Made by a program: the position numbers and the translations under genes. The notes below the pieces were generated by a model. That model was not told the DNA's origin. It did no database searches and saw only the letters and a program-made list of their open reading frames with translations. A stretch of 64,000 bases of DNA, from positions 2,790,001-2,854,000 of the forward strand of contig NZ_AP025460.1 of the NCBI RefSeq assembly GCF_024347315.1, read 5' to 3'. This document shows positions 10,154 to 18,326 of the stretch, in pieces (position 1 is the stretch's first letter; the number at the start of each line of letters is the position of its first letter). This DNA comes from Vibrio atlanticus. GTDB taxonomy: Bacteria; Pseudomonadota; Gammaproteobacteria; Enterobacterales; Vibrionaceae.

Positions 10154-11449
10154 ATGACCAAATCAGCAGAGCTGTACGAAAAAGCACAGCAAACTATTCC
10201 TGGTGGCGTAAACTCTCCAGTTCGTGCATTCAATGGCGTAGGTGGTTCTCCTATCTTCGTTGAACGCGCTGATGGCCCACTTATTTTTGATGCTGATGGT
10301 AAAGCATATATCGATTACGTTGGCTCTTGGGGTCCAATGATCCTTGGTCACAACCACGTTGTTATTCGTGACGCTGTTATTGCAGCTGCTCAACGCGGCC
10401 TTAGCTTTGGTGCTCCAACCGAAACTGAAATCAAGATGGCTGAACTTGTATCTGAGATGGTTCCATCAATGGAACAGCTGCGTATGGTGAGCTCAGGTAC
10501 AGAAGCAACAATGAGTGCGATTCGTCTCGCTCGTGGCTTTACTGGTCGTGACAAAATCCTTAAGTTTGAAGGTTGTTACCACGGTCACGCAGACAGCCTA
10601 CTTGTAAAAGCAGGTTCTGGCGCACTGACTTTAGGTCAACCAAGCTCTCCAGGCGTACCGGCTGATTTTGCGAAACTAACGCTAACTGCAACTTTCAATA
10701 ATCTAGATTCAGTACGTGAAATCTTCGCAGCAAACAAAGGTGAGATCGCGTGTATCATCGTTGAGCCTGTCGCGGGCAACATGAACTGTATCCCACCAGT
10801 AGAAGGCTTCCACGAAGGTCTACGTGAGATCTGTGATCAAGAAGGTGCATTGCTAATCTTTGATGAAGTAATGACAGGTTTCCGCGTTGCTGAAGGTTGT
10901 GCTCAGGCTTACTACAACATCAAGCCAGACTTAACGTGTCTTGGTAAAGTGATTGGCGGCGGCATGCCAGTGGGTGCTTTTGGTGGTCGTAAAGACGTGA
11001 TGCAATACATCGCACCAACGGGGCCTGTTTACCAAGCAGGTACGCTTTCAGGTAACCCTGTTGCAATGGCTGCTGGCTACGCATGTTTGAATCTTCTAAG
11101 AGAAGAAGGCAACGAAAAGCGTCTAGCGTCTAAAACTAAGCAGTTGGCAAATGGCTTCAAGCAACTTGCTGACAAGCACGGCATCCCTATGCTAGTTCAC
11201 CAAGTTGGCGGTATGTTTGGTTTCTTCTTCACAGACCAAGAAACGGTAACGTGCTACGAAGATGTAACTAAGTGTGATGTAGAACGCTTCAAGCGCTTCT
11301 TCCATCTAATGTTAGATCACGGTGTTTACCTTGCACCTTCAGCATTCGAAGCAAGCTTTACTTCTCTTGCTCATGGTTCAAAAGAACTGGATGCAACACT
11401 AGAAGCTGCTGACCGCTCTCTTGCGATCATTGCTGCTGAAAGCAAATAA
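10154..11449 (+). CDS. hemL: Glutamate-1-semialdehyde 2,1-aminomutase
   Basis: This PLP enzyme converts glutamate-1-semialdehyde to 5-aminolevulinate, the committed precursor of heme and other tetrapyrroles (C5 pathway). The 431-aa protein is full length. The PLP lysine is in [13 protein letters not shown] near residue 265, with the class III aminotransferase Asp in [10 protein letters not shown]. The ATG at 10154 is chosen over an in-frame codon 30 nt upstream because it follows AGAGGA and begins MTKSAELY, as other HemL proteins do. It is divergent from erpA, with about 300 bp between the starts, and is followed by a strong terminator. Confidence 0.96.
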   Translation: MTKSAELYEKAQQTIPGGVNSPVRAFNGVGGSPIFVERADGPLIFDADGKAYIDYVGSWGPMILGHNHVVIRDAVIAAAQRGLSFGAPTETEIKMAELVSEMVPSMEQLRMVSSGTEATMSAIRLARGFTGRDKILKFEGCYHGHADSLLVKAGSGALTLGQPSSPGVPADFAKLTLTATFNNLDSVREIFAANKGEIACIIVEPVAGNMNCIPPVEGFHEGLREICDQEGALLIFDEVMTGFRVAEGCAQAYYNIKPDLTCLGKVIGGGMPVGAFGGRKDVMQYIAPTGPVYQAGTLSGNPVAMAAGYACLNLLREEGNEKRLASKTKQLANGFKQLADKHGIPMLVHQVGGMFGFFFTDQETVTCYEDVTKCDVERFKRFFHLMLDHGVYLAPSAFEASFTSLAHGSKELDATLEAADRSLAIIAAESK

Positions 11450-11486
11450 TCGAAAGCACTTTATAAGTCGCTAACTGATTGAATTT

Positions 11487-11512
11487 AGGGCTGCATTAAC
11501 GCAGCCCTTTTT
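11487..11512 (+). terminator. Terminator of hemL
   Basis: AGGGCTGC and GCAGCCCT arms with a 6-nt loop lead into a T5 tract, about 38 nt after the hemL stop. Confidence 0.9.
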
Positions 11513-11589
11513 AATGCATCGACTTAATTAAACTCGAGTGTTTCCGCTTAATTACCCGTCAATTTATTCGAAAACTTAACCAAAAACGT

Positions 11590-11715
11590 CTAACGTTCCC
11601 AGAAAAGAAAAACCAGCAACATCAGCGTACCTAGGAACATTCTGAACCAAGGGATCTCTTTTTTTGTCTGCTGTTCTTCATCTTGGCATTTCTTATCTTT
11701 ATTACAGCATCCCAT
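11590..11715 (-). CDS. 41-aa Cys-rich single-pass membrane miniprotein
   Basis: I do not recognise this protein. The reading frame starts ATG at 11715 and ends TAG at 11590. It begins MGCCNKDKKC, followed by an acidic/Gln/Lys stretch to about residue 21. A hydrophobic helix then spans about residues 23-38 (PWFRMFLGTLMLLVFLFW), and the protein ends in ER. A strong Shine-Dalgarno (GAGGAG) lies about 8 nt upstream of the ATG. The composition (charged head with three Cys, then one membrane span) and the ribosome site argue that it is real despite its size. It is convergent with hemL and divergent from the AI-2E family gene. The head could bind metal or form disulfides, which is only a guess. Confidence 0.7.
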   Translation of the reverse strand: MGCCNKDKKCQDEEQQTKKEIPWFRMFLGTLMLLVFLFWER

Positions 11716-11791
11716 TATCAAAACTCCTCATTGCTAACTCTCTGTTTTGCAGCCATTATAAACTCAGAACGCAAATATAGAGACCATTAAC

Positions 11792-12877
11792 GTGTCAGAA
11801 AAACTCAAAATCAACACCAGCCACTGGGTGATCATCATTGCCCTACTTGCGGCGGCTTATGCTTGTTACTTGCTTATCGAGCCTTATGTAAATTCCATAG
11901 TAATGGCATTCATCATCTCGTTGCTGATGTTTCCAATTCACGAATGGCTTGAAAAGAAGATACCGAATAAAGAGAACGTAGTCTCTCTACTTTCTTGTGT
12001 GATCCTGACTTTCATTATTGTTATCCCTTTATTGGCAGTATTTGCAGCAATTGTTCAGCAAGGCTCTCTGTTCTCTCAGAACACCTACCAATGGGTGACA
12101 CACGGCGGTATTCAGACTCTGTTTGCACACCCACTTGTGGTCAAAGCGCTGTCGTTTGTGAATAACTACCTGCCTTTCGACAACATTGAGCCCCAAGCCA
12201 TCGCACAGAAAGTCGGAGAATTCGCGACAAGTTTTGGTTCTAAACTGGTTGGTATCAGTGCAAAAATCCTTGGTGATGCGACCAACTTCTTAATGGATTT
12301 CTTCTTGATGCTGTTTGTTCTGTTCTTCCTACTAAGAGATCACGACAAAATCATCAGTGTGGTTCGTCATATTCTTCCGCTATCTCGTAGTCAAGAAGAC
12401 AAGCTTCTAACCGAGATTGAGCAAGTTTCTAAGTCTGCCGTTATGGGCTCATTTTTAACCGCAATAGCGCAAGGTTTTGCGGGTGGTTTAGGTATGTGGA
12501 TTGCCGGTTTCCCTGGCCTATTCTGGGGCACCATGATGGGCTTTGCCTCTTTCATCCCAGTTGTGGGTACCGCATTAATCTGGATCCCAGCAGCAACTTA
12601 CTTGTTCCTAACTGGTGATACCACATGGGCGATTTTCCTAACGGTTTACTGTGTAGCGATTGTTGGCTCGATTGATAACCTGCTGCGTCCATTGCTGATG
12701 CAAGGCAGTGCAGGCATGAATACCCTAATGATCTTCTTCTCACTGTTAGGGGGGATTCAGCTGTTTGGCCTAATTGGTCTTATCTACGGCCCACTGATCT
12801 TTGCGATTACCATTGTCTTATTCAACATCTACGATGAAGAGTTTAAAGACTTTTTAAACCAGCAAGACAAAAGTTAA
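11792..12877 (+). CDS. AI-2E/PerM family transporter
   Basis: This is a polytopic inner-membrane protein of the AI-2E transporter (UPF0118/PerM/TqsA) family, 361 aa with about eight predicted membrane segments. Two helices sit at the N-terminus (~15-45), one near 65-85, and a dense block from ~165 to the end. Conserved family text is visible in PVVGTALIWIPA and DNLLRPLLMQG. Members have been linked to export of AI-2, ion antiport or drug efflux, so the family name should not be taken as the substrate. The start codon is GTG at 11792. It is divergent from the 41-aa miniprotein gene (76 bp between starts) and followed by its own terminator. Confidence 0.88.
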   Translation: MSEKLKINTSHWVIIIALLAAAYACYLLIEPYVNSIVMAFIISLLMFPIHEWLEKKIPNKENVVSLLSCVILTFIIVIPLLAVFAAIVQQGSLFSQNTYQWVTHGGIQTLFAHPLVVKALSFVNNYLPFDNIEPQAIAQKVGEFATSFGSKLVGISAKILGDATNFLMDFFLMLFVLFFLLRDHDKIISVVRHILPLSRSQEDKLLTEIEQVSKSAVMGSFLTAIAQGFAGGLGMWIAGFPGLFWGTMMGFASFIPVVGTALIWIPAATYLFLTGDTTWAIFLTVYCVAIVGSIDNLLRPLLMQGSAGMNTLMIFFSLLGGIQLFGLIGLIYGPLIFAITIVLFNIYDEEFKDFLNQQDKS

Positions 12878-12929
12878 CGAACTTGACGTCAACTTGATTG
12901 GCGAACCCGTATTAAACACTTCAAGCTTT

Positions 12930-12963
12930 GGGCGGATTATGCGAAAATCCGCCCTCATTTTTT
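12930..12963 (+). terminator. Terminator between the AI-2E family gene and rsmC
   Basis: GGGCGGATT and AATCCGCCC form a 9-bp stem with a 7-nt loop, followed by a T-rich tail. It falls just before the rsmC start, excluding longer upstream start codons for rsmC. Confidence 0.85.
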
Positions 12964-12987
12964 GCTAACGATTCAATAGAGTGTCCT

Positions 12988-14010
12988 ATGTCAGCTTATA
13001 TCGCTCCAAGCCAGATTGCTCAACGCCAACTCGCCTACTTTGAAGGCAAACATGTTTTAGTTGCTGGTGAGGCAGAAGACTTATTCCCTGTTGAATTAGC
13101 GAAACATTGTGAATCAGTCACCGTGTTTACTTCTAATTACAGCTACTACCGTCAATTAGAAGGCTGCAACACCATCCAACGTTTTTATGGTGCGGAGTTT
13201 ACCGAAGAAACCAAAGCTGACTTAGTGATGCTGTACTGGCCAAAGGCTAAAGCAGAAGCGGAATTTCTGTTGGCGATGTTATTTGCCAAGTTAGGTAAAG
13301 ATACCGAGATTGTCGTAGTTGGCGAGAATCGTTCTGGTGTTAAAAGTATCGAGAAAATGTTCGCTCCTTACGGCAAAGTCGTGAAATACGATTCAGCACG
13401 TCGTTGTTCTTTCTACTGGGGTCAATGCTTCGAGCAACCACCAGCCTTCAACCTGCAAGAGTGGTTTAAAACCTACACGGTTAACATTGGTGAGCAATCA
13501 CTAACCGTGAAAAGCCTTCCAGGCGTCTTCAGTCATGGTCAATTTGATGTGGGTAGCCAACTATTACTTGATACCCTGCCAAAACTAAAAGGTAAAGTAC
13601 TGGATTTCGGTTGTGGTGCAGGCGTATTGGGCGCAGTAATGGCATCTCGTCACCCTGATATCGAACTGGAAATGTGCGACATCAGTGCATTTGCCGTGGC
13701 GTCTAGCCAAGCAACGCTAGAAGCGAATGGTTTAACAGGTAATGTCTTCGCCTCAAATGTCTACTCTGACACATCAAAAGATTACCAATTCATCATCAGT
13801 AACCCACCATTCCATTCTGGTTTGGATACAAGCTACAGTGCGACTGAAACCTTACTTGCTCAGGCTCCTAACCACATGAAGCGTTCTGGTGAGATGATTA
13901 TTGTTGCGAACAGTTTTTTAAAATACATTCCAATTATTGAGCAAGCTTTTGGAAAATGCGCGACTCTAAATAAGACCACCAAATTCGCGATCTATCACGC
14001 AAGCAAATAG
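12988..14010 (+). CDS. rsmC: 16S rRNA (guanine-1207 N2) methyltransferase RsmC
   Basis: This SAM-dependent enzyme methylates G1207 of 16S rRNA in the assembled 30S subunit. At 340 aa it has the two-domain RsmC form: a degenerate N-terminal methyltransferase-like half (~1-165) and a catalytic C-terminal half. The C-terminal half carries SAM motif I as [11 protein letters not shown] near 207 and the N2-guanine motif NPPFH near 272. The ATG at 12988 (MSAYIAP) is selected. An upstream in-frame codon would place the start inside the preceding terminator hairpin and add 20 atypical residues. Confidence 0.93.
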   Translation: MSAYIAPSQIAQRQLAYFEGKHVLVAGEAEDLFPVELAKHCESVTVFTSNYSYYRQLEGCNTIQRFYGAEFTEETKADLVMLYWPKAKAEAEFLLAMLFAKLGKDTEIVVVGENRSGVKSIEKMFAPYGKVVKYDSARRCSFYWGQCFEQPPAFNLQEWFKTYTVNIGEQSLTVKSLPGVFSHGQFDVGSQLLLDTLPKLKGKVLDFGCGAGVLGAVMASRHPDIELEMCDISAFAVASSQATLEANGLTGNVFASNVYSDTSKDYQFIISNPPFHSGLDTSYSATETLLAQAPNHMKRSGEMIIVANSFLKYIPIIEQAFGKCATLNKTTKFAIYHASK

Positions 14011-14020
14011 CCTATCTAAC

Positions 14021-14047
14021 ACAGCGCAGGGTCAATATCTGCGCTGT
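14021..14047 (+). terminator. Probable terminator of rsmC
   Basis: A perfect 9-bp inverted repeat ACAGCGCAG / CTGCGCTGT lies 11 nt after the stop. Only a weak pyrimidine-rich tail follows, so it is less certain than the others. Confidence 0.55.
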
Positions 14048-14227
14048 CTGTTCATATTTCTATCAAAAGCCCATAAAAATGAGCTTTTGCACACGCTTTA
14101 AATACCACTTACTTGTCAAAGTAAAAAAACTCGTTAATTTCGTTAAATTGGAACCCGTTAATTCTATTCTCTGTACTTGTTTTCATCCCTTTCAAGCAGT
14201 ACATCAAAGGAAAGTAGTACCCAATTT

Positions 14228-17200
14228 ATGTTTAGATTCTATCGTAAGCAGAAGTTTAAGCGCCTTCAAAATACCCTAATGCTGGCATTTCTTGTCCTTA
14301 GTATTACCCCAGTAACACTTATCGCGATATTTTTCCTCCAATCGCACAGTCAGGATCTTCAGGAACAAAGTACTTCGCACCTTGTTTCCGTCCGTGATAC
14401 TAAACAGCAGCAAATTGTCGATTACCTACAAGCTCAAGAATCCCAAGTGATGGGTTTTGTTCGCTCAGAGCTTGCCAATGCCAGTGGCGGACGATTCTAT
14501 GGTTTGATCAATGCATTCCAACGCCTCGGCTTAGACATTGACGAAGCACGCGCTAATGCGCAGCAACGCTACATTCAAGGATCGGGCGATCAAATCAAAA
14601 CATCGATTCTCCCTGAATCCAGCAGCTTTATTGGCAGCGAGCGCTATCGTCTACTTCACAAGCGCTACCACAACTCTTATTTGGAGCTGCTTAAGCGTTC
14701 TGATTTTGACGACATTTTATTGGTCGACATTAACGGCAACATCGCTTATTCAGTTTTTAAGCGCGATGACTACGGCACCAACTTGCTGACAGGTAAGTAC
14801 AAAGATGCAAACCTCGGCAAAACCTTTCAACGCCTGGAAAAGGACGTAAAAGACAAACGCAAATCCAACGAAGACTACACGCCGGTTATCGTTTCTGACT
14901 TTAAAGACGAAAATGGTAAACAGACCGCATGGTTAGGCGCACCTATCGTTCAACAGGGCTACCTACACAGTTACGCCATGTTTAGACTACCCATCAATGG
15001 TATTACTAAGCTTATTGCCGATCTCAACAAGAGTTCGAATATTCAAACCTTGCTTGTCGGCGATGATCATCTGCCACGTAGCCTTGCCCATTCACAAGAG
15101 TCGATTAATCTGAGTTTAGATGTTGTTGATAAAGCTCTGGCAGGAGAAACGGCCGTTGGCACCTTCGACAACGCTCAGGATCAAGCGATCATCGCTGCAT
15201 ATACTCCAATTGAGCTCAAATATGCGACTTGGGCACTGGTCGTCGAGCTTCCAGAGAAAGAAGCGTTTGCCCGTATTCATCAGTTAGAAAAGATCTTTGT
15301 GATCGTGATGTTGACGGCGATTATTCTTGTATTTGTCGCATCCCATTATCTGTCTAACTTCATCACATCACCGTTACTCAAGCTCACATGGGCAGCAGAG
15401 AAAGTCTCTGCGGGTGACCTTGATGAAACCATGATTAATACCGAACGAAAAGATGAGATAGGCCGCCTCGCGGTAAGCTTCGAAAGAATGCAACGTTCGA
15501 TTCGTGAAAAGATGCTGCTCATTAAGAGCCAAAATGATGAGCTTGAGGATAACCTTAAGACCATTCAAAAACAAAATGAAGAGTTGCAACTGGCCAACAA
15601 ACTTAAAGATGAATTCTTAGCAACAACATCACACGAATTGAGAACGCCATTACATGGCATGGTAGGTATCGCTGAAGCGCTAATATCTGGTGCAAACGGT
15701 CCTATTCCTGCCAACCAGAAGTACCAGTTGGATATCATCATCAATAGTGGCCAGAGATTGGCAACACTGGTCGATGATCTACTTGATTACCACAAAATGC
15801 GCTACGGCAGTTTAGACATAAATAAATCTGCTGTTGATTTATCTGCTGCTACTAGCTTGGTACTAGAATTGTCTCATCATCTGTTGGGCAATAAGCCAAT
15901 CCGAATTATTAACCAAGTACCCAGTGACTTAGGGTTGGTTTCGTCCGATCCTCAACGATTAGAACAAGTGATGTATAACTTGGTGGGCAATGCCATCAAG
16001 TACACATCAGAAGGTAAAATTGTTATCTCAGCAAGCGTTATCGACGACAACATTCGTGTACAAGTTGTTGATACAGGCCAAGGCATACCTGCTGAATACT
16101 TAGAACACATCTTTGAACCACTGATTCAAGCAGGACAAGACTCAAGTAACTATCGCCAAGGTGCAGGGCTTGGGTTGTCGATAAGTCGTCAACTGATTGA
16201 ACTGATGGGCGGTTCACTGTACGTAAGTAGCCAACCAATGCTTGGCACGACGTTCAGCTTTACCCTGCCTTTAGCCACCCAAGAAGAATTGGATAACTAC
16301 AGTGATTCAGGAAGCTATTCGCACTTCCAAGCGCCAGATTTAATTGATAACAGCCAACAAGAAAATAGTATTATCAGTGAAGATCCAGACGGTCCGTTAC
16401 TGGTTATCGCCGACGATGAACCAGTAAATTTACGCGTGCTAGACAGTTTCTTGAAATTGGAAGGTTATCGAGTGCGCACCGCATGTGACGGCCCAGAAAC
16501 CATTGAACTGATTGAGAAAGAGAAGCCAGAGTTACTTCTGCTCGATATTATGATGCCAGGTATGAGTGGCTATCAGGTGTGTGAAGCTCTGCGTAAGCAA
16601 TACGATCATGCACAGTTGCCAATCATCATGCTCACTGCTCTTAATCAAGCAGAAGACCGTGTTCGTGGCTTTGAAGCTGGTGCCAACGATTACTTGTCTA
16701 AACCGTTCAACAAACAAGAGCTGGCGGCGCGAATTACGGCTCACTTATCAGCAAGCAAAGCTGAGCAAAGACGTCTTGAGAATGATCAGCTGCAACTAGA
16801 ACTTAAACACAGGGCCATGGTTGAAGCTAACCTACTAGAAACTCAAGGGCGTTTGCTAGAGCAATTAGAATCAGCCCCTGAGGCCATCATCTGTATTCGT
16901 GATGACCAACGAATTCGATTTGCCAACGAAGCTGCAGCAAAACTATTTAGGCGCGGGCAAGAGCAGCTTAAACGCTCTATGGCCGATGAGATCATTGCGC
17001 CTAAATACCTTAAGGTGGAACAAGCTCACTACTGTGGTGATATTGATATCTATATAGACGACACTCGTCAGCGCATACCAAGTGATATCCTTAAGCTACC
17101 TGAAGGCTCAGGGCTCGACACCATGTATATCTTTAATGTTGGTGGTGGGGTTAACTCAAACCGAGTCAATAACCTTGAAACGGCGGTTGAGGCACTTTCA

Positions 17201-17617
17201 AGCTACGCCTTTGAGGGTGACAAAGATAAACTTCAACAACTGAAAGAGCTTGGTGGTGAATTTACTCGCCTTGCAGATAAAGCAACCGGTGAAGGTAAAA
17301 ACAAACAAGAGCTGATGCGTGAAGTGCTGGTCGATGTCATGACTAATGCCATCATCTACTGGGAGTCTGTTACAGGGGAAACCAAGTTTGCCTTCGCAGA
17401 GAAGAGTGGCTTGTGGCGCGTCTACCTAGACCGCAGTACCCTGCAAACTAGAACGCTAGACAAATATCTACGTGTAGAAACTCTACCGAAAACGCCTCGC
17501 TGGCGAACGGTACTGAGCTCTATCGAGTTTATACTTGAGCACTGTAAAGAACAGACACCTGAAAGGACTCATATTGAGACCCTAAGGGATAAGCTACAAA
17601 AACTACTGACCAGTTAG
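14228..17617 (+). CDS. chiS: ChiS, hybrid sensor kinase/DNA-binding regulator of chitin utilisation
   Basis: This is the membrane sensor of the Vibrio chitin programme, 1129 aa, the length I recall for V. cholerae VC0622. Domains in order: TM1 ~16-37; periplasmic sensor ~38-352; TM2 ~355-378; HAMP ~378-430; coiled linker; HisKA with SHELRTP, His at residue 469 by count; HATPase with NLVGNAIKYT and GAGLGLS; receiver with DIMMPG, Asp at 773; a PAS-like stretch ~865-930; and a C-terminal tail ~940-1129. In V. cholerae the far C-terminus binds the chb promoter directly and kinase activity is dispensable (published work). CBP inhibits it from the periplasm. I chose ATG 14228 over a TTG 51 nt upstream. 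It sits immediately upstream of the chitobiose operon it should control. Confidence 0.93.
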   Translation: MFRFYRKQKFKRLQNTLMLAFLVLSITPVTLIAIFFLQSHSQDLQEQSTSHLVSVRDTKQQQIVDYLQAQESQVMGFVRSELANASGGRFYGLINAFQRLGLDIDEARANAQQRYIQGSGDQIKTSILPESSSFIGSERYRLLHKRYHNSYLELLKRSDFDDILLVDINGNIAYSVFKRDDYGTNLLTGKYKDANLGKTFQRLEKDVKDKRKSNEDYTPVIVSDFKDENGKQTAWLGAPIVQQGYLHSYAMFRLPINGITKLIADLNKSSNIQTLLVGDDHLPRSLAHSQESINLSLDVVDKALAGETAVGTFDNAQDQAIIAAYTPIELKYATWALVVELPEKEAFARIHQLEKIFVIVMLTAIILVFVASHYLSNFITSPLLKLTWAAEKVSAGDLDETMINTERKDEIGRLAVSFERMQRSIREKMLLIKSQNDELEDNLKTIQKQNEELQLANKLKDEFLATTSHELRTPLHGMVGIAEALISGANGPIPANQKYQLDIIINSGQRLATLVDDLLDYHKMRYGSLDINKSAVDLSAATSLVLELSHHLLGNKPIRIINQVPSDLGLVSSDPQRLEQVMYNLVGNAIKYTSEGKIVISASVIDDNIRVQVVDTGQGIPAEYLEHIFEPLIQAGQDSSNYRQGAGLGLSISRQLIELMGGSLYVSSQPMLGTTFSFTLPLATQEELDNYSDSGSYSHFQAPDLIDNSQQENSIISEDPDGPLLVIADDEPVNLRVLDSFLKLEGYRVRTACDGPETIELIEKEKPELLLLDIMMPGMSGYQVCEALRKQYDHAQLPIIMLTALNQAEDRVRGFEAGANDYLSKPFNKQELAARITAHLSASKAEQRRLENDQLQLELKHRAMVEANLLETQGRLLEQLESAPEAIICIRDDQRIRFANEAAAKLFRRGQEQLKRSMADEIIAPKYLKVEQAHYCGDIDIYIDDTRQRIPSDILKLPEGSGLDTMYIFNVGGGVNSNRVNNLETAVEALSSYAFEGDKDKLQQLKELGGEFTRLADKATGEGKNKQELMREVLVDVMTNAIIYWESVTGETKFAFAEKSGLWRVYLDRSTLQTRTLDKYLRVETLPKTPRWRTVLSSIEFILEHCKEQTPERTHIETLRDKLQKLLTS

Positions 17618-17650
17618 CTCTGAAGTAAGCTCAAGCTACTGTAAATAATG

Positions 17651-17675
17651 AAGCCCACCTAGCGTGGGCTTTTTT
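17651..17675 (+). terminator. Terminator of chiS
   Basis: AAGCCCAC and GTGGGCTT arms with a 5-nt loop lead into a T-run, 34 nt after the stop. Confidence 0.9.
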
Positions 17676-17975
17676 GTGAATATCGTACGCGACCAAAGGA
17701 CAATGACGTCGATTCAAACACACTTCTTTTACGGCATTAAACAAGCAAAATGACACGTTACTCAATCTTAAACAATCACCAGTTCAGTTACTATTTTGAG
17801 CCTTATTCTTGGCTGAATTTCACATTCCTCCGGCTCTTTGTTGCAGTTTGAGAAGCGAGTCACAACAGAACGGCAGATTTAATTTTCTAGAAAAATTTAA
17901 CGTAAAATAGGTAAGTGACCGAGATCTACAATTACACCACCGCAAGATAAGCATCTATAATTAAAAGCCGAAAGG

Positions 17976-17991
17976 GTTAGTGACCACTTAC
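17976..17991. promoter_or_regulatory. Candidate SlmA-type operator upstream of chb
   Basis: GTTAGTGACCACTTAC is an imperfect 16-bp palindrome made of GTnAGT half-sites. SlmA is a published direct activator of the V. cholerae chb promoter and binds GTGAGT-type half-sites. A second GTAAGTGACC lies at 17911. The assignment is by resemblance only. Confidence 0.35.
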
Positions 17992-18016
17992 AAAAAGCTA
18001 CCACCACAAAACCAAA

Positions 18017-18032
18017 TGCGAGTCACATCACC
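18017..18032. promoter_or_regulatory. Candidate CRP-cAMP binding site upstream of chb
   Basis: TGCGA-N6-TCACC differs from TGTGA-N6-TCACA at one base in each half, and the flanking AAA and TTA extend the match. Carbon-catabolite control of chb is known in V. cholerae. Confidence 0.6.
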
Positions 18033-18071
18033 TTAACAATTGCGCACAAAAAACCACCAAAGCAAGCCATT

Positions 18072-18117
18072 TTGACGTTAATGACGTGGCGCTGTGTGTT
18101 TTTAACGTTTTTGACGG
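18072..18117 (+). repeat. Two 16-bp direct repeats in the chb regulatory region
   Basis: TTGACGTTAATGACGT (18072-18087) and TTAACGTTTTTGACGG (18102-18117) agree at 12 of 16 positions. They start exactly 30 bp apart, about three helical turns. They are candidates for ChiS binding sites, since V. cholerae Pchb carries two; I do not have a consensus to compare. Confidence 0.5.
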
Positions 18118-18165
18118 GAAACGAGTTTGATTAATTCATCGATAAGGTGTTTTCTTACTCCTGCC

Positions 18166-18241
18166 AAAGGCCTACAGGCCACTCTTACCACTTCTCAGAA
18201 TCAAAGATGAGTCTGGAGCAACGAAGAAGAGGTAGGCCTTT
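18166..18241 (+). promoter_or_regulatory. Long inverted repeat in the presumed chb leader
   Basis: AAAGGCCTAC (18166-18175) and GTAGGCCTTT (18232-18241) are perfect 10-bp complements separated by 56 nt. It lies between the putative operator region and the cbp start, so it would fold in the leader RNA if transcription starts upstream. Confidence 0.45.
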
Positions 18242-18326
18242 AACTAGAGTGTGTATCTACTAACTAATTAGCGACAGATAACATTCAATCCATTAGTGAA
18301 ATGAAAGCAAATAGTAAGGAACAGCT

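Larger units (their letters stand above)
17618..18326. other. chiS-chb intergenic regulatory region
   Basis: This 709-bp gap has no convincing coding sequence. From left to right it holds the chiS terminator and an A/T-rich stretch. Then come half-site-like GTAAGTGACC at 17911 and an imperfect palindrome at 17976-17991. A CRP-type site lies at 18017-18032, a pair of 16-bp direct repeats at 18072-18117, and a long inverted repeat at 18166-18241, followed by the cbp ribosome site AAGGA. No clear sigma-70 pair stands out, fitting an activator-dependent promoter. Confidence 0.7.

Noticed and set aside
14177-14227. An upstream TTG start giving ChiS 17 extra residues
   Set aside because: ATG 14228 yields 1129 aa with His at 469, the numbering known for V. 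cholerae ChiS.
14079-14279. A 66-codon frame between rsmC and chiS
   Set aside because: It overlaps the chiS start in another frame and lacks a ribosome site; it is chance coding.
18111-18138. TTGACG plus TAATTC as the chb core promoter
   Set aside because: The spacing is about 15 bp and the -10 is poor; the TTGACG is better explained as part of the direct repeat.
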